Notes under the pieces: model-generated
Database searches by the model: none
What the model was told of the DNA's origin: nothing
The model's input: the letters and a program-made list of their open reading frames with translations, nothing else
Part shown: positions 8,934 through 16,818 of the stretch, piece by piece
Layout of the letters: every line of letters begins with the position of its first letter
Numbering within the stretch: the first letter of the stretch is position 1
Source: Coprosoma sp963660615
GTDB taxonomy: Bacteria > Bacillota_I > Bacilli_A > RF39 > UBA660
NCBI GenBank assembly: GCA_963660615.1
Contig: CAVKYE010000005.1
Location: 1-64,000, forward strand
Direction of reading: 5' to 3'
DNA: 64,000 bases
Program-made: the position numbers and the translations under genes

Positions 8934-9511
8934 TGAAATTTTATTTAGCATCAACGTCTCAAACAAGACGTGACATTTTAACAAAAGTTGGACTTAATTT
9001 TACTGCAATTGCCAGTAATGTTGAGGAAGTGACAAAGGCAGATACAAACGAAGAATATTTAATTAACTTATCTAAATTGAAAACTGAAGCAGTGGCAAAA
9101 AATCTTTCAAGCGGAATTGTTGTGGGAGCAGATTCTATGATTTGCTTTAATGGAAAAAGGATTGGCAAACCTAAATCTAAAGATGAGGCAAAAAAGATAT
9201 TAAGTGAATTATCTGGTAAAACAAATTATGCTTTAACTGGTGTAACGATTATAGATTTAAACAAAAATAAAGAAGTTAGTTTCTGCGAAACAACGGAAGT
9301 ATTATTTGATAATCTTACTGAAGAAGAAATTCAGTGGTATGTAAATCATGAGGAACATATTTTAGATAGAGCTGGTTATTCTTTGGCTGGAAAAACTGCT
9401 ATATTTATTCCACAAATAAAAGGCGATTATTATAATGTTTTGGGAATGCCTATTTGTAGACTTTATAAAGAAATCAATAAACTAGGATATAAAATATCTG
9501 ATTTTGAATAG
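8933..9511 (+). CDS. maf: Maf-family nucleoside triphosphate pyrophosphatase
   Basis: A 192-residue Maf protein, a house-cleaning enzyme that hydrolyses modified or non-canonical NTPs to monophosphates. Family motifs: LASTSQTRRDIL at residues 4-15 (S-x-x-R), VVGADSMICFNGKRIGKP (about 63-80, catalytic Asp), and YALTGV, DRAGYSLAG and YNVLGMP later. Full length. ATG overlaps the preceding stop by one base, so it is co-translated with the glycosylase, linking nucleotide-pool cleaning to base excision. Confidence 0.92.
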   Translation: MKFYLASTSQTRRDILTKVGLNFTAIASNVEEVTKADTNEEYLINLSKLKTEAVAKNLSSGIVVGADSMICFNGKRIGKPKSKDEAKKILSELSGKTNYALTGVTIIDLNKNKEVSFCETTEVLFDNLTEEEIQWYVNHEEHILDRAGYSLAGKTAIFIPQIKGDYYNVLGMPICRLYKEINKLGYKISDFE

Positions 9512-9610
9512 TTAAGTATCATTATTTTATGGTACTTTTTCTTTTATAAAATAACAAAAAAGTAAGAGGAAAAATTACGATACAAATATTCCTATTGATG
9601 TTAGCTTTTA

Positions 9611-9663
9611 AGTGATTTATCGAAAATATTACTTGTCTTTTTTTGATAAAATGGGTTTATGAT
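9611..9663 (+). promoter_or_regulatory. Copy of the conserved GATTTAT-ATATTACTTG promoter box (LamG gene)
   Basis: A box matching the five blocks at 53-58.7 kb with one change (gtgatttatCgaaaatatt then acttg, 9612-9635). TTGTCT (9633-9638) can serve as -35, with TATGAT (9658-9663) at a 19 bp spacing or TAAAAT closer. Here the T run is only seven bases. Shared regulation with the 53-59 kb genes is inferred. Confidence 0.6.
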
Positions 9664-9681
9664 AAAGATGGGTGATAATTT

Positions 9682-10545
9682 ATGCATAGAAGAAAGACAA
9701 GAAGGCAAAGAAAAAAGCAGAGAAAAATAATAATTGTATCTTCATTTGTAATGTTGTTTGCATTAAGTATTGGTTATTCTGCGTTTCAAACAAATATAAC
9801 CTTAAATGCCAAAGGAAATATAAAGAAATATAAAACAGCCAGCGAACTAGGATATGTTACAAATGGATTACAAGTAGCATATGACAGTATTGTGGGGTTT
9901 AGTGATGATAAAAAATATTGGATAGATATAAGTAATAATAATAGAAATGGTAAACTTAAAAACTTTGATAATACAGATATATCAGATGGTTTAAAATTTG
10001 ATGGTATAGATGATTATGTTTTAATGGATGAAATGAATTATGAAAATGTAACCATGCAAATAGTTTTAAAATATGATAAGTTTTCAGTAAATGGTTACAC
10101 TTGTTCATTTAGCAATTTTGAAACTGGTGGATATGGTTTCTCTGTTGATAATCAAAATATGCATAACAATTTTGATGTTTTCTTAAAGGATTATGGATAT
10201 TTACCATCTTCTGAAACAGAAACAGTTTTTTTAGATGAAAATAATAAAAAAATGGATAATGTTTTAATAGATAAAAAATATTTTTTATCAGGCAGCTATG
10301 ATAACAATACACTAGTGTTATATGAAAATGATCACAAATATTCAATCGATAAAGTTGGAACAATTGGTTATACTCATGACAGCACACATGTTATTTTAGG
10401 CGGGAATCCAGCTGGTAGTACATTAACTGGTTCACTCATATTTAGTGGGAAAATATATTCAGTTAGAATGTATAACAGGGCATTAACCGATAATGAAGTT
10501 ATTCAAAATTACAACATTGATAAGCAACGATTCAATATAGAATAA
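9682..10545 (+). CDS. Membrane-anchored LamG/concanavalin-like surface protein
   Basis: A 287-residue protein with a very basic N-terminus (HRRKTRRQRKKQRK), one membrane segment (about 17-33) and a GYSAFQTNITLNAKGNIK stretch (residues 31-48), a pattern I associate with surface proteins of low-GC gut Firmicutes. Residues about 60-280 form a LamG/concanavalin-type jelly roll: GLKFDGIDDYV near 101-111, and IYSVRMYNRALTDNEVIQNY at the end. Probably binds a glycan or protein outside the cell. It stands alone behind the shared promoter box. No enzymatic motif seen. Confidence 0.75.
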   Translation: MHRRKTRRQRKKQRKIIIVSSFVMLFALSIGYSAFQTNITLNAKGNIKKYKTASELGYVTNGLQVAYDSIVGFSDDKKYWIDISNNNRNGKLKNFDNTDISDGLKFDGIDDYVLMDEMNYENVTMQIVLKYDKFSVNGYTCSFSNFETGGYGFSVDNQNMHNNFDVFLKDYGYLPSSETETVFLDENNKKMDNVLIDKKYFLSGSYDNNTLVLYENDHKYSIDKVGTIGYTHDSTHVILGGNPAGSTLTGSLIFSGKIYSVRMYNRALTDNEVIQNYNIDKQRFNIE

Positions 10546-11142
10546 ATTTAATTAAAAATAGATAACCATTAATTTTAATTTTTTTATAGAATATAGTATA
10601 TTTTTATTGATGATAGAAATCACTTTTGATAATGTAAGAGGTATAGAATTTGAGTGTCATTAACTGTTAAAATATTTAATTATTCTGGTTTTACCAACAG
10701 TTCTATATTAAACAACAATATTAGAGAATAGAGTAATAAATGTTACAATAAATTGGTCTGTTATGTATTAGATTTTATTGAATTTGGTATTAAATTAAAA
10801 GTTTAGAATGTTATTTGATATGGGTATAATAATCGAAGAATAATAAGAAAAAAAGAAGAAGGAATTGTTAAATTTATAATAATTATGATTGCTTAAAAGC
10901 CTGTTTTTGTACTAACAAATGTGTGTTTAGTATTAAAAACTGGCTTTTTTGATGGTAATGCTGTTATAACAAAAGTCTTACATTTTATGATATGTATGAC
11001 ATACAAATAGTGATAATTCCCCTTAAAATAAAAGAAAACTCGCCACTGGTGTGTTGTTGTCATACAGGTTTAACCTGCTTAAAATTTCCACAAGAAAGGA
11101 GTATGAAAAACTAATTTTTCTGTATATTGGTACTCTTAATAT
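10546..11142. other. 597-bp gene-free stretch with a strong terminator and inverted repeats
   Basis: Very AT-rich; no supported gene in six frames. It holds a long terminator-like hairpin (10895-10950), an inverted GTATGAC (10994-11000) / GTCATAC (11059-11065) pair, and the palindrome CAGGTTTAACCTG (11065-11077). The latter two lie just upstream of mobilisation-type genes and could be operators or a decayed transfer origin; that is inference. Confidence 0.5.
10895..10950 (+). terminator. Strong rho-independent terminator
   Basis: Nested stem: AAAAGCC (10895-10901) with GGCTTTT (10942-10948), GTTTTT with AAAAAC, ACTAA with TTAGT, then a T run. No intact gene immediately precedes it, so it may be left from a lost gene. 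Confidence 0.7.
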
Positions 11143-11172
11143 ATGGGTATCTTTTTTAACTATTTTATAAAT

Positions 11173-11367
11173 ATGGAGGTGATAATAATAACAAATAATA
11201 GTGATACGTTTGTAAAAATAAGACTTGAAAATTCAGTAAGTGATGCACTTAAAAAGATAGTTTCTATTAAAGAAACGACTATGCAAAATTATGTATTAGA
11301 ACTTATAAAAAAGGATATACTTGATAACTTAAGTCTTTTGGTAAAGGGAAATGTTAATGAAAGATGA
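11173..11367 (+). CDS. Small ribbon-helix-helix-like protein
   Basis: About 64-74 residues depending on start. The core DTFVKIRLENSVSDALK with a following helix (TTMQNYVLELIKKDIL) looks like a ribbon-helix-helix DNA-binding fold, as in relaxosome accessory proteins or antitoxins. The only clear ribosome site, ggaggtg (11174-11180), lies inside the frame, so the ATG codons at 11143 and 11173 are poorly placed. Initiation at an ATA or ACA codon about 11188 would be needed, or the gene is degenerate. It overlaps the next gene by 17 bases. Confidence 0.45.
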   Translation: MEVIIITNNSDTFVKIRLENSVSDALKKIVSIKETTMQNYVLELIKKDILDNLSLLVKGNVNER

Positions 11368-11776
11368 TAGAATAACATTTCGATTAACAAAGGAACAAAA
11401 AGAGCGACTAGTTTATAATGCCAAAAAGGAAAATATGGGTATTAGTGAATATATTATTTCGTGTATTAAAGATAGGAATGAGCTTAATGATTTAAACGAT
11501 AGCGAGGGTCAGTTTTTGAGACTGTTTGATACTGCATATAATAAAAGTTCTAGTATTCAAAATAAAAAAACTATGGTCTTATTAAATAAGATTAATTTTA
11601 ATGTTGAGGTTTTAATAAGGGTTATGAATACGTTTATGAAACAATTAAAGATACCACAAAATAAGGATGATGTTATTACAACTTTTATCGATTACCCTAT
11701 TATTACAATATCTGAAGAGCAAGTATTAAAAGAACATAGAAATAAAAAAGGAACTGATAATAATAGCCACAGCTAA
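11357..11776 (+). CDS. MobC-like plasmid mobilisation (relaxosome) protein
   Basis: About 139 residues; start at the ATG at 11357 (or 11351). The N-terminal RITFRLTKEQKERL and ENMGISEYIISCI match the ribbon-helix-helix segment of MobC-type relaxosome proteins, which help a relaxase nick DNA at oriT. A helical middle follows. No relaxase gene is present downstream, so this is probably a remnant of an integrated mobilisable element. Low GC and A-rich like the rest of the 9.6-13 kb block. Confidence 0.6.
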   Translation: MKDDRITFRLTKEQKERLVYNAKKENMGISEYIISCIKDRNELNDLNDSEGQFLRLFDTAYNKSSSIQNKKTMVLLNKINFNVEVLIRVMNTFMKQLKIPQNKDDVITTFIDYPIITISEEQVLKEHRNKKGTDNNSHS

Positions 11777-12050
11777 TATAATTGCGACAGTAGAATATGC
11801 GAAAGTAAATAACTTAAAAAAAGGATTATTAAAGTGGGAAAAATACGTTGCTGATATAAGTAAGTGTGATCCTACAAGTATTGATAATTATGATGTAATA
11901 AAAGATAATTATTATTATTCAAGTGATGATTTTATTATTGATGATGGCGAGAATTTACTTTGGAACAGTTGTGGAGATGTAAATGCAAAAGAAGATATTA
12001 AACAAATTGCATCTGTAAATAAATTAACAAAGTGTAGAGTCTTGAGTTAG
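11730..12050 (+). pseudogene. Open frame without a usual start, likely fragment of a larger gene
   Basis: A continuous 106-codon frame, offset by one from and overlapping the end of the MobC-like gene, ending with TAG at 12050. It has no ATG/GTG/TTG near its beginning; aaagga precedes a run of ATA codons. The peptide (IIATVEYAKVNNL, WEKYVADISK) is not recognised. It probably represents the tail of a disrupted mobile-element gene. It fills the otherwise empty stretch between 11776 and 12088. Confidence 0.4.
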
Positions 12051-12087
12051 TGCAAAAAATAGTGTATATTTATAATGGGTGATGAAT

Positions 12088-12555
12088 ATGGTGATAACTA
12101 TTAAAGAGGAAGGCTCAAGATTTGGGGTACGTGTTGGAGCAATTATTTATAACGAAGAAAAATCAAAAGTTCTTTTAGAGAATCAAGATAATGGAAGATA
12201 TATGTTCCCTGGCGGTAGAATTGATGTTCATGAGGATAGTAATACTGCAATAGTTCGTGAGTTAAAAGAAGAATTAAATTTAGAGACAGAACCGAAGTTA
12301 AAGTATATAGTAGAAATGTTTTTAGATTCTTCAAAGACAAAATATCATGAAATTGGTTTATATTATTTACTTACTATTTCTGAAGATAAAGTTGCAAATA
12401 ATTTCCATTCTTTAGATGGTGATAGTATCTTTGAATGGGTTTTGATATCAGAACTTAAGAATTATAATATTTTAGCAAAACCACTAAATGATAAGATTGT
12501 TTATAATCAAATTGTAGATGATAAGTTAGAACATTTAATTTATAGGGAATATTAA
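12088..12555 (+). CDS. Nudix hydrolase
   Basis: About 155 residues. A complete Nudix box GX5EX7REUXEEXGU is visible as GGRIDVHEDSNTAIVRELKE plus the following ELN (near residues 43-66). Nudix enzymes hydrolyse nucleoside diphosphates linked to another moiety; the substrate cannot be told here. The ATG at 12088 is best placed after gggtgat; 12082 is possible. It is followed 21 bp later by a nucleotidyltransferase-like gene, probably co-transcribed. Confidence 0.88.
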   Translation: MVITIKEEGSRFGVRVGAIIYNEEKSKVLLENQDNGRYMFPGGRIDVHEDSNTAIVRELKEELNLETEPKLKYIVEMFLDSSKTKYHEIGLYYLLTISEDKVANNFHSLDGDSIFEWVLISELKNYNILAKPLNDKIVYNQIVDDKLEHLIYREY

Positions 12556-12576
12556 TATGAAGGAGATGATTTGTTT

Positions 12577-12999
12577 ATGGATAATGGAAGAATGAATAAA
12601 CAGGAATTGTTAAATTTAATTTCTAAGCTTGGAATTCAAAAAGAAGAATTTTATGTGCTTTCTTCTGGGTCTTTGGTGTTAAGGGATATTATGTTAGATG
12701 CTGGTGATTTAGATATTGCGGTTACTAAAACAGGATTACAAAAGTTAAAGGAACAATATGATTTAGTACAAAAAGAAAATGGGTGGTATATGGTTTCTGA
12801 TAATATTGAATGTGTTTGTAATGAGAATGATTTTTCTTCACTTAAGCCTGAGTTTGTTAATGGGTATTATGTTCAAAATATAAATGAATATTTGGATTAT
12901 TTAGAGAGTAGTGGTAGGGAAAAGGATAAAAAAAGAATTCCTTTAGTTAAGAAATATATTGAAAAAAAGGATGCTTTATTAAATGGTGCTGATGAATAA
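12577..12999 (+). CDS. Small nucleotidyltransferase-fold protein
   Basis: About 140 residues. VLSSGSLVLRDI followed by GDLDIAVT (residues about 26-48) matches the GS...DxD pattern of the nucleotidyltransferase superfamily, as in AbiEii-type or minimal NTase proteins. The C-terminal half is helical (YLDYLESSGREKDKKRI). Function may be nucleotide transfer to RNA or protein; substrate unknown. TTG at 12571 is an alternative start closer to the aggagatgat site. Partner: the upstream Nudix gene. Confidence 0.65.
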   Translation: MDNGRMNKQELLNLISKLGIQKEEFYVLSSGSLVLRDIMLDAGDLDIAVTKTGLQKLKEQYDLVQKENGWYMVSDNIECVCNENDFSSLKPEFVNGYYVQNINEYLDYLESSGREKDKKRIPLVKKYIEKKDALLNGADE

Positions 13000-13071
13000 T
13001 ATAATTAATCTAAATTTTGTAAAGTCAAAAATTGGCTTTCTTTTTTTATGGGTATAATGATTTTTTGATAT

Positions 13072-13098
13072 GAAAAAAAGACTTTTTTGAAAGTCTTA
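13072..13098 (-). terminator. Terminator of ppaC
   Basis: AAGACTTT / AAAGTCTT stem (about 13079-13098) with a TTTG loop. On the minus strand it is followed by a T run (A7 on +). It overlaps the ppaC stop codon. Confidence 0.7.
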
Positions 13099-14718
13099 TT
13101 TGTTATCTAAGTAGTTCATTAATTTTGGTACTACTTGTTTTTTTCTTGAAACTAGTCCTTCGAAGAAATGTGCTTCTTCTAGGTCTTCTACTGCGAAAGA
13201 GCCTTTAAATATTTCTTGTGCTTCTTCATTATATAGTAAATATGAACCATTTTTTAGGATGTCTGTTACGAATAGGGCTACGGCTGTGTAATCTTCGTTT
13301 TTAGCTATTTCATTTAGGGTAGATATGAATTCGTCTTTTTTACTCATGATTTCTTCAGTTGACATGGTTGATACTTGTCCTACGCCTAGTTTTTGATTAT
13401 CAATTGTGAAGTTTTTGAAGTCTCCGTGAATTATTTCGGTTATACTTTTTCCTTCCATTGATGATCCGGCTTTAAACATTTCCATACCATATTTTTCGTA
13501 GTCTATTTCGGCTATTTTTGAAAGTTCTATTAGGGCTTTTTTGTCTTTTTCGGTGGTGGTTGGTGATGTTAGTAATAGGGTGTCTGAGATTATTCCTGAT
13601 AGCATTAATCCAGCGATGTGTTTTGGTATTTCGATGCCATTTTCTTTATACATTAGCCATAGGATTGTTTCGGTACATCCTAGTGGCATGTTTCTAAAGT
13701 TTATTGGTGATGATGTTCCGATATTTCCTATTTTATGATGGTCAACTATTTCGATTATTTCGGCTTCATCTAGTCCGATTACACTTTGTTCTTTTTCGTT
13801 GTGGTCTACTAGGATTACTTTTTTTGGATGTTTGTTATCTGAGATGTTTGCTCTAAATAATCCTAGGCATTTTCCGTTGTTGTCTAATACTGGATAGTTA
13901 CTGAATTTCTTTTTGTTTGCCATTTCTAGGACATCATATAGTGAATCGTTTTCGTTTACTGATATGATTTCTTCTTTTTTTAGTCTATTTTTTATGTAAT
14001 TACTTAAGACTACTAGGTTGGCGGTTGTGATTCCATCGTGTTTTGTTTGGATTACGTCGACGTGATTTTTCTTGGCTATTTCTAGATGCTCTTTTTTCAT
14101 TTCTACGCCATTTGTTAGGATTATTATTGAAGCTGAGTTTTCCACAGCAAATTCGATTATGCTGTGTCTATCTCCGACTATTAGAACACTATCTTTATCT
14201 ATTTTTATTTTGTCTTTGAAGGTTGTACTACGGTATGATGGAACGATTATGTTTCCTCTGATTTCTTTATCAAATCTTAGTATTTCTTTGGCATCTAGAG
14301 CTTCTAGTAAGTTGTCGTATGAGGTGTTTAAAAATCCTAATTTATCGTTTATTAAGTTACCTAAAGCGTCTTTCATTGATATAGCGCCACAGTAGTTTCC
14401 GTTATTATCTATTACAGGTATGGTTCCAATGTGGGTTTCGTTCATGTAGTTATAGCCTTTGTAGATTGAGTCGTTTTCGTTTAGAAAGCAGTCGGTTACA
14501 TAGTCTATATCACTTATTTGTAATCTTACGTCGTTTAGGTATTTTGGTGTTTCTACTTTGAAATAGTCTAGGACGAATTTTGTTTCATTGTTTATGTTTC
14601 CAAGTACTCTTGGCTCGGTGTTTTTTCCTAGTTTGTTTTTTAGATATGATAGGACAATGGCGGATGTGACACTATCGGTATCTGGTTTTTGGTGTCCAAA
14701 TATTAATGTTTTTTCCAT
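13096..14718 (-). CDS. ppaC: Manganese-dependent inorganic pyrophosphatase with CBS and DRTGG regulatory domains
   Basis: A 540-residue family II (DHH) pyrophosphatase that hydrolyses PPi to phosphate in the cytosol. N-terminal GHQKPDTDSVTSA (residues 8-20) carries metal ligands; a CBS domain (about 70-120), a DRTGG-type region (about 175-245) and a second CBS (about 250-300) are inserted; then VDHHKIGNIG (the DHH motif) and the DHHA2 C-terminal domain. CBS-containing members are inhibited or activated by adenine nucleotides, so energy-state control is likely. Start ATG after aaggagga. Only pyrophosphatase in the window. Confidence 0.95.
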   Translation of the reverse strand: MEKTLIFGHQKPDTDSVTSAIVLSYLKNKLGKNTEPRVLGNINNETKFVLDYFKVETPKYLNDVRLQISDIDYVTDCFLNENDSIYKGYNYMNETHIGTIPVIDNNGNYCGAISMKDALGNLINDKLGFLNTSYDNLLEALDAKEILRFDKEIRGNIIVPSYRSTTFKDKIKIDKDSVLIVGDRHSIIEFAVENSASIIILTNGVEMKKEHLEIAKKNHVDVIQTKHDGITTANLVVLSNYIKNRLKKEEIISVNENDSLYDVLEMANKKKFSNYPVLDNNGKCLGLFRANISDNKHPKKVILVDHNEKEQSVIGLDEAEIIEIVDHHKIGNIGTSSPINFRNMPLGCTETILWLMYKENGIEIPKHIAGLMLSGIISDTLLLTSPTTTEKDKKALIELSKIAEIDYEKYGMEMFKAGSSMEGKSITEIIHGDFKNFTIDNQKLGVGQVSTMSTEEIMSKKDEFISTLNEIAKNEDYTAVALFVTDILKNGSYLLYNEEAQEIFKGSFAVEDLEEAHFFEGLVSRKKQVVPKLMNYLDNK

Positions 14719-14782
14719 TTGTAATTTCCTCCTTTAAGTTAAACATTTATATTATATCATTTTTTTGTTTAAAAAAAAATCC

Positions 14783-15418
14783 CTATTTAAAGAGATATTT
14801 GATGGCTAGAAAGATGATGGTTAGGGCAATTGTGAGGGTTATTATGAAGCTTAGGATGAAGTATGGGAATGTGCTTTTGTTTTTCTTTTTGATTTTTTCT
14901 TTTGTTTTTGGTTTGTCTAGGTAGTTTTGTGGTGGGTAGTTTTCTTCGTTTTTTTCTATAAATATTTCGATGCCTTCTTCGGCTTCTTTGATATTTTCTT
15001 TTAAATTTAAGGTTTTTAGTGGTTTTATTTCTTTTAGAATGCATTTGTAGTTTTTGTTTTTTGAGACTATTTTATCTATGTTGGTTATTAAAAAGGCATA
15101 TAGGGTATTTAAAGAGTCAAAGCTATATTTTTCTTTTAAATCTTTTATTATTGGTTCGTAGTAGTACCATTTTTCATTTGCTTTGAAGGCTAGGGTGAAG
15201 TGTGAGTATTTTCCTTTGGTTATGAAGAGTCTTATTACTTCATAATCTGAGTTTTCTAGGAATAAGGCCATGAATTCCATGCATTCGTTGCTTTTTTCTA
15301 GGTTGTATTTTTGATTTTGAAAGGTTACTTCTTTGTTTGTGGTGACAAAGTTAAAAAGACTTTGTGGTGAGGTTATACCTAGTCCGGCGAAATTGTTTAA
15401 AATTTCTGTTTTTTTCAT
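14783..15418 (-). CDS. Tail-anchored membrane protein of unknown function
   Basis: A 211-residue protein. Residues 1-120 form a soluble region (NFAGLGITSPQSLFNFV, then YSHFTLAFKANEKWYYYEPI), followed by a charged Lys/Glu-rich linker (about 130-180) and one C-terminal hydrophobic helix (about 186-207), so it is probably tail-anchored with the domain in the cytosol. The N-terminal part faintly recalls papain/transglutaminase-like folds (Asn-Glu-Cys near residue 43-46, His near 73), but I cannot assign it. Start ATG at 15418 after aggagag. Confidence 0.6.
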   Translation of the reverse strand: MKKTEILNNFAGLGITSPQSLFNFVTTNKEVTFQNQKYNLEKSNECMEFMALFLENSDYEVIRLFITKGKYSHFTLAFKANEKWYYYEPIIKDLKEKYSFDSLNTLYAFLITNIDKIVSKNKNYKCILKEIKPLKTLNLKENIKEAEEGIEIFIEKNEENYPPQNYLDKPKTKEKIKKKNKSTFPYFILSFIITLTIALTIIFLAIKYLFK

Positions 15419-15487
15419 GTGAAAAGCTCTCCTTTTTATTCTTATATTTATAATAGCATATTATTTTTGAAAAAGCAAAATTTATTA

Positions 15488-15517
15488 GTATATTTTTTTC
15501 TTTTAATTCACACAATA
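15488..15517 (+). promoter_or_regulatory. Possible forespore (SigG-type) promoter of spoVT
   Basis: GTATA (15488-15492), 18 bp spacer, CACAATA (15511-15517), which differs by one base from the CATWMTA -10 consensus of SigG. spoVT is SigG-dependent in Bacillus. The match is modest. Confidence 0.35.
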
Positions 15518-15542
15518 CTTATAGAAAGATGGGTGGGAAAAT

Positions 15543-16061
15543 ATGTCAGGTATTGTAAGGAGAATTGATGATCTTGGGAGGATTGTTATTCCTAAGGAAA
15601 TAAGGAAAAGTCTTAGGATTAATAGTGGCGATAATTTGGAGATACATACTTGTGATGAGGATATTATTTTGAGGAAGTATAATCATATTGATTGTTTTAA
15701 GGATTTGGCTTTGGCACTTGTATCTTCGGTTTTTAAGAATATTAAAAAAGATGTTATTATTACAAATACTGATAAGGTTATTGCGGTTTGTGGTAAAAAA
15801 AAGGATGATTATGTTTCGAAGGGTATTTCTTTAGAACTTTCTGACATTATTTTTTCGCGTAAGGAGAAGGTTGGAACTGGTACTATTAGTTTTGTTACTG
15901 ATGTTGTAGAGGATGTTAGTTATGCGATTTTTCCAATTATTGCTTCTGGTGATGTGATTGGATCTTTTATTATTTTTGATAATGATGCGGCTCTTGTGGA
16001 GGGAGATATTTCTATTGCGAAGATTATTTCGAGCTTTTTGGGGAAACATATTGAAGATTAG
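15543..16061 (+). CDS. spoVT: SpoVT-type AbrB-family transition/sporulation regulator
   Basis: A 172-residue protein. The first 50 residues are an AbrB swapped-hairpin DNA-binding domain (GIVRRIDDLGRIVIPKEIR); residues about 55-170 form a GAF-like domain, as in SpoVT rather than AbrB. SpoVT modulates forespore gene expression. In Bacillus the gene next to metG at this locus is abrB, so this SpoVT-like member occupies the abrB position. ATG after gatgggtgg. Confidence 0.88.
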   Translation: MSGIVRRIDDLGRIVIPKEIRKSLRINSGDNLEIHTCDEDIILRKYNHIDCFKDLALALVSSVFKNIKKDVIITNTDKVIAVCGKKKDDYVSKGISLELSDIIFSRKEKVGTGTISFVTDVVEDVSYAIFPIIASGDVIGSFIIFDNDAALVEGDISIAKIISSFLGKHIED

Positions 16062-16310
16062 GCAGAAATGTGTTATACTTTAGTAACTGAAAGGCTTTGA
16101 TGGAAAGAAGAATAGGTGACTTTATAGAGAGCTTATGGTTGGTGGAAATAAGTAAGGTGACTATTTTAAATGGCTCCTTGAGCTTTGTGGCTGATATTTA
16201 GGCTATGACGTATGCTGGCGTTAACGCGAATGAGGTAAGTTTATACTTATGAATTAAGGTGGTACCACGTTTTATGCGTCCTTATTGTTAGGGGCGTTTT
16301 TGTGTGCTTT
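16051..16310 (+). promoter_or_regulatory. T-box riboswitch (methionine type) with its promoter
   Basis: Promoter TTGAAG (16051-16056), 17 bp, TATACT (16074-16079), within the end of spoVT. Leader: AGAGAGC and GGTTGGTGGAAA of stem I (about 16126-16147), a likely specifier codon ATG (16170-16172), the conserved antiterminator box AAGGTGGTACCACG (16256-16269), then a terminator (gcgtcc...ggggcg plus T run, to 16306). Uncharged tRNA-Met would stabilise the antiterminator. The ATG specifier fits metG, the third downstream gene. Specifier choice is by position in the fold, not computed. Confidence 0.85.
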
Positions 16311-16326
16311 TTAAGGAGTTGATATG

Positions 16327-16818
16327 ATGGCTAGAGGTTTTGAGAAGATAACTTTTTTGAGGTTTTGTGAGGATACTTTTTTGGATAAGGATTCTTATGA
16401 TTCTTATTTGCTTCCAAGAAGAAGTACTAAAAATAGTGCGGGTTATGATTTTATGGCACTTTCGGATATTGTTTTAGAACCTTCAAGTACTGTGCTTATT
16501 TCAACTGGGGTTAAGGCTTTTATGGAAGATGATGAGGTTCTTATGATTTTTATTAGGAGTAGTCTTGGGTTTAAGTATAATTTGAGGCTTTGTAATCAGG
16601 TTGGCATTATTGATAGCGATTATTATAATAATTCTGGGAATGAAGGTCATATTTTTGTGAAGATTAAAAATGAGGGTTCTGAGACTGTTACGATTAAACG
16701 TGGTGAGAATGTTGTTCAGGGTATTTTTACAAAGTTTTTAACAGTTAGTGATGAGGTTACAGTTACTTCTTCTAGGAAGGGTGGCTTTGGTAGTACTGAT
16801 AAGGAGGAAAATTTATGA
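16327..16818 (+). CDS. dut: dUTP diphosphatase (trimeric dUTPase family)
   Basis: About 163 residues. Five motifs are visible: I AGYDF (about 39-43), II RSSLG (about 79-83), III GIIDSDYY (about 98-105), IV in EGxIFVKIKN and VVQGIF, and V RKGGFGSTD near the C-terminus, slightly different from the usual RG-x-x-GFGST. It converts dUTP to dUMP and PPi, keeping uracil out of DNA. It is unusually the first gene behind the T-box. ATG at 16327 (or 16324) after aaggag; overlaps the next gene by four bases. Confidence 0.88.
   Translation: MARGFEKITFLRFCEDTFLDKDSYDSYLLPRRSTKNSAGYDFMALSDIVLEPSSTVLISTGVKAFMEDDEVLMIFIRSSLGFKYNLRLCNQVGIIDSDYYNNSGNEGHIFVKIKNEGSETVTIKRGENVVQGIFTKFLTVSDEVTVTSSRKGGFGSTDKEENL

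Noticed and set aside
11730..12050. IS66 transposase C-terminal fragment
   Set aside because: A faint resemblance of TVEYAKVNNL to the IS66 tail, but the rest does not match, so I left it unassigned.
13541..14395. Plus-strand frames within ppaC
   Set aside because: Shadows of a complete, well conserved pyrophosphatase on the other strand.
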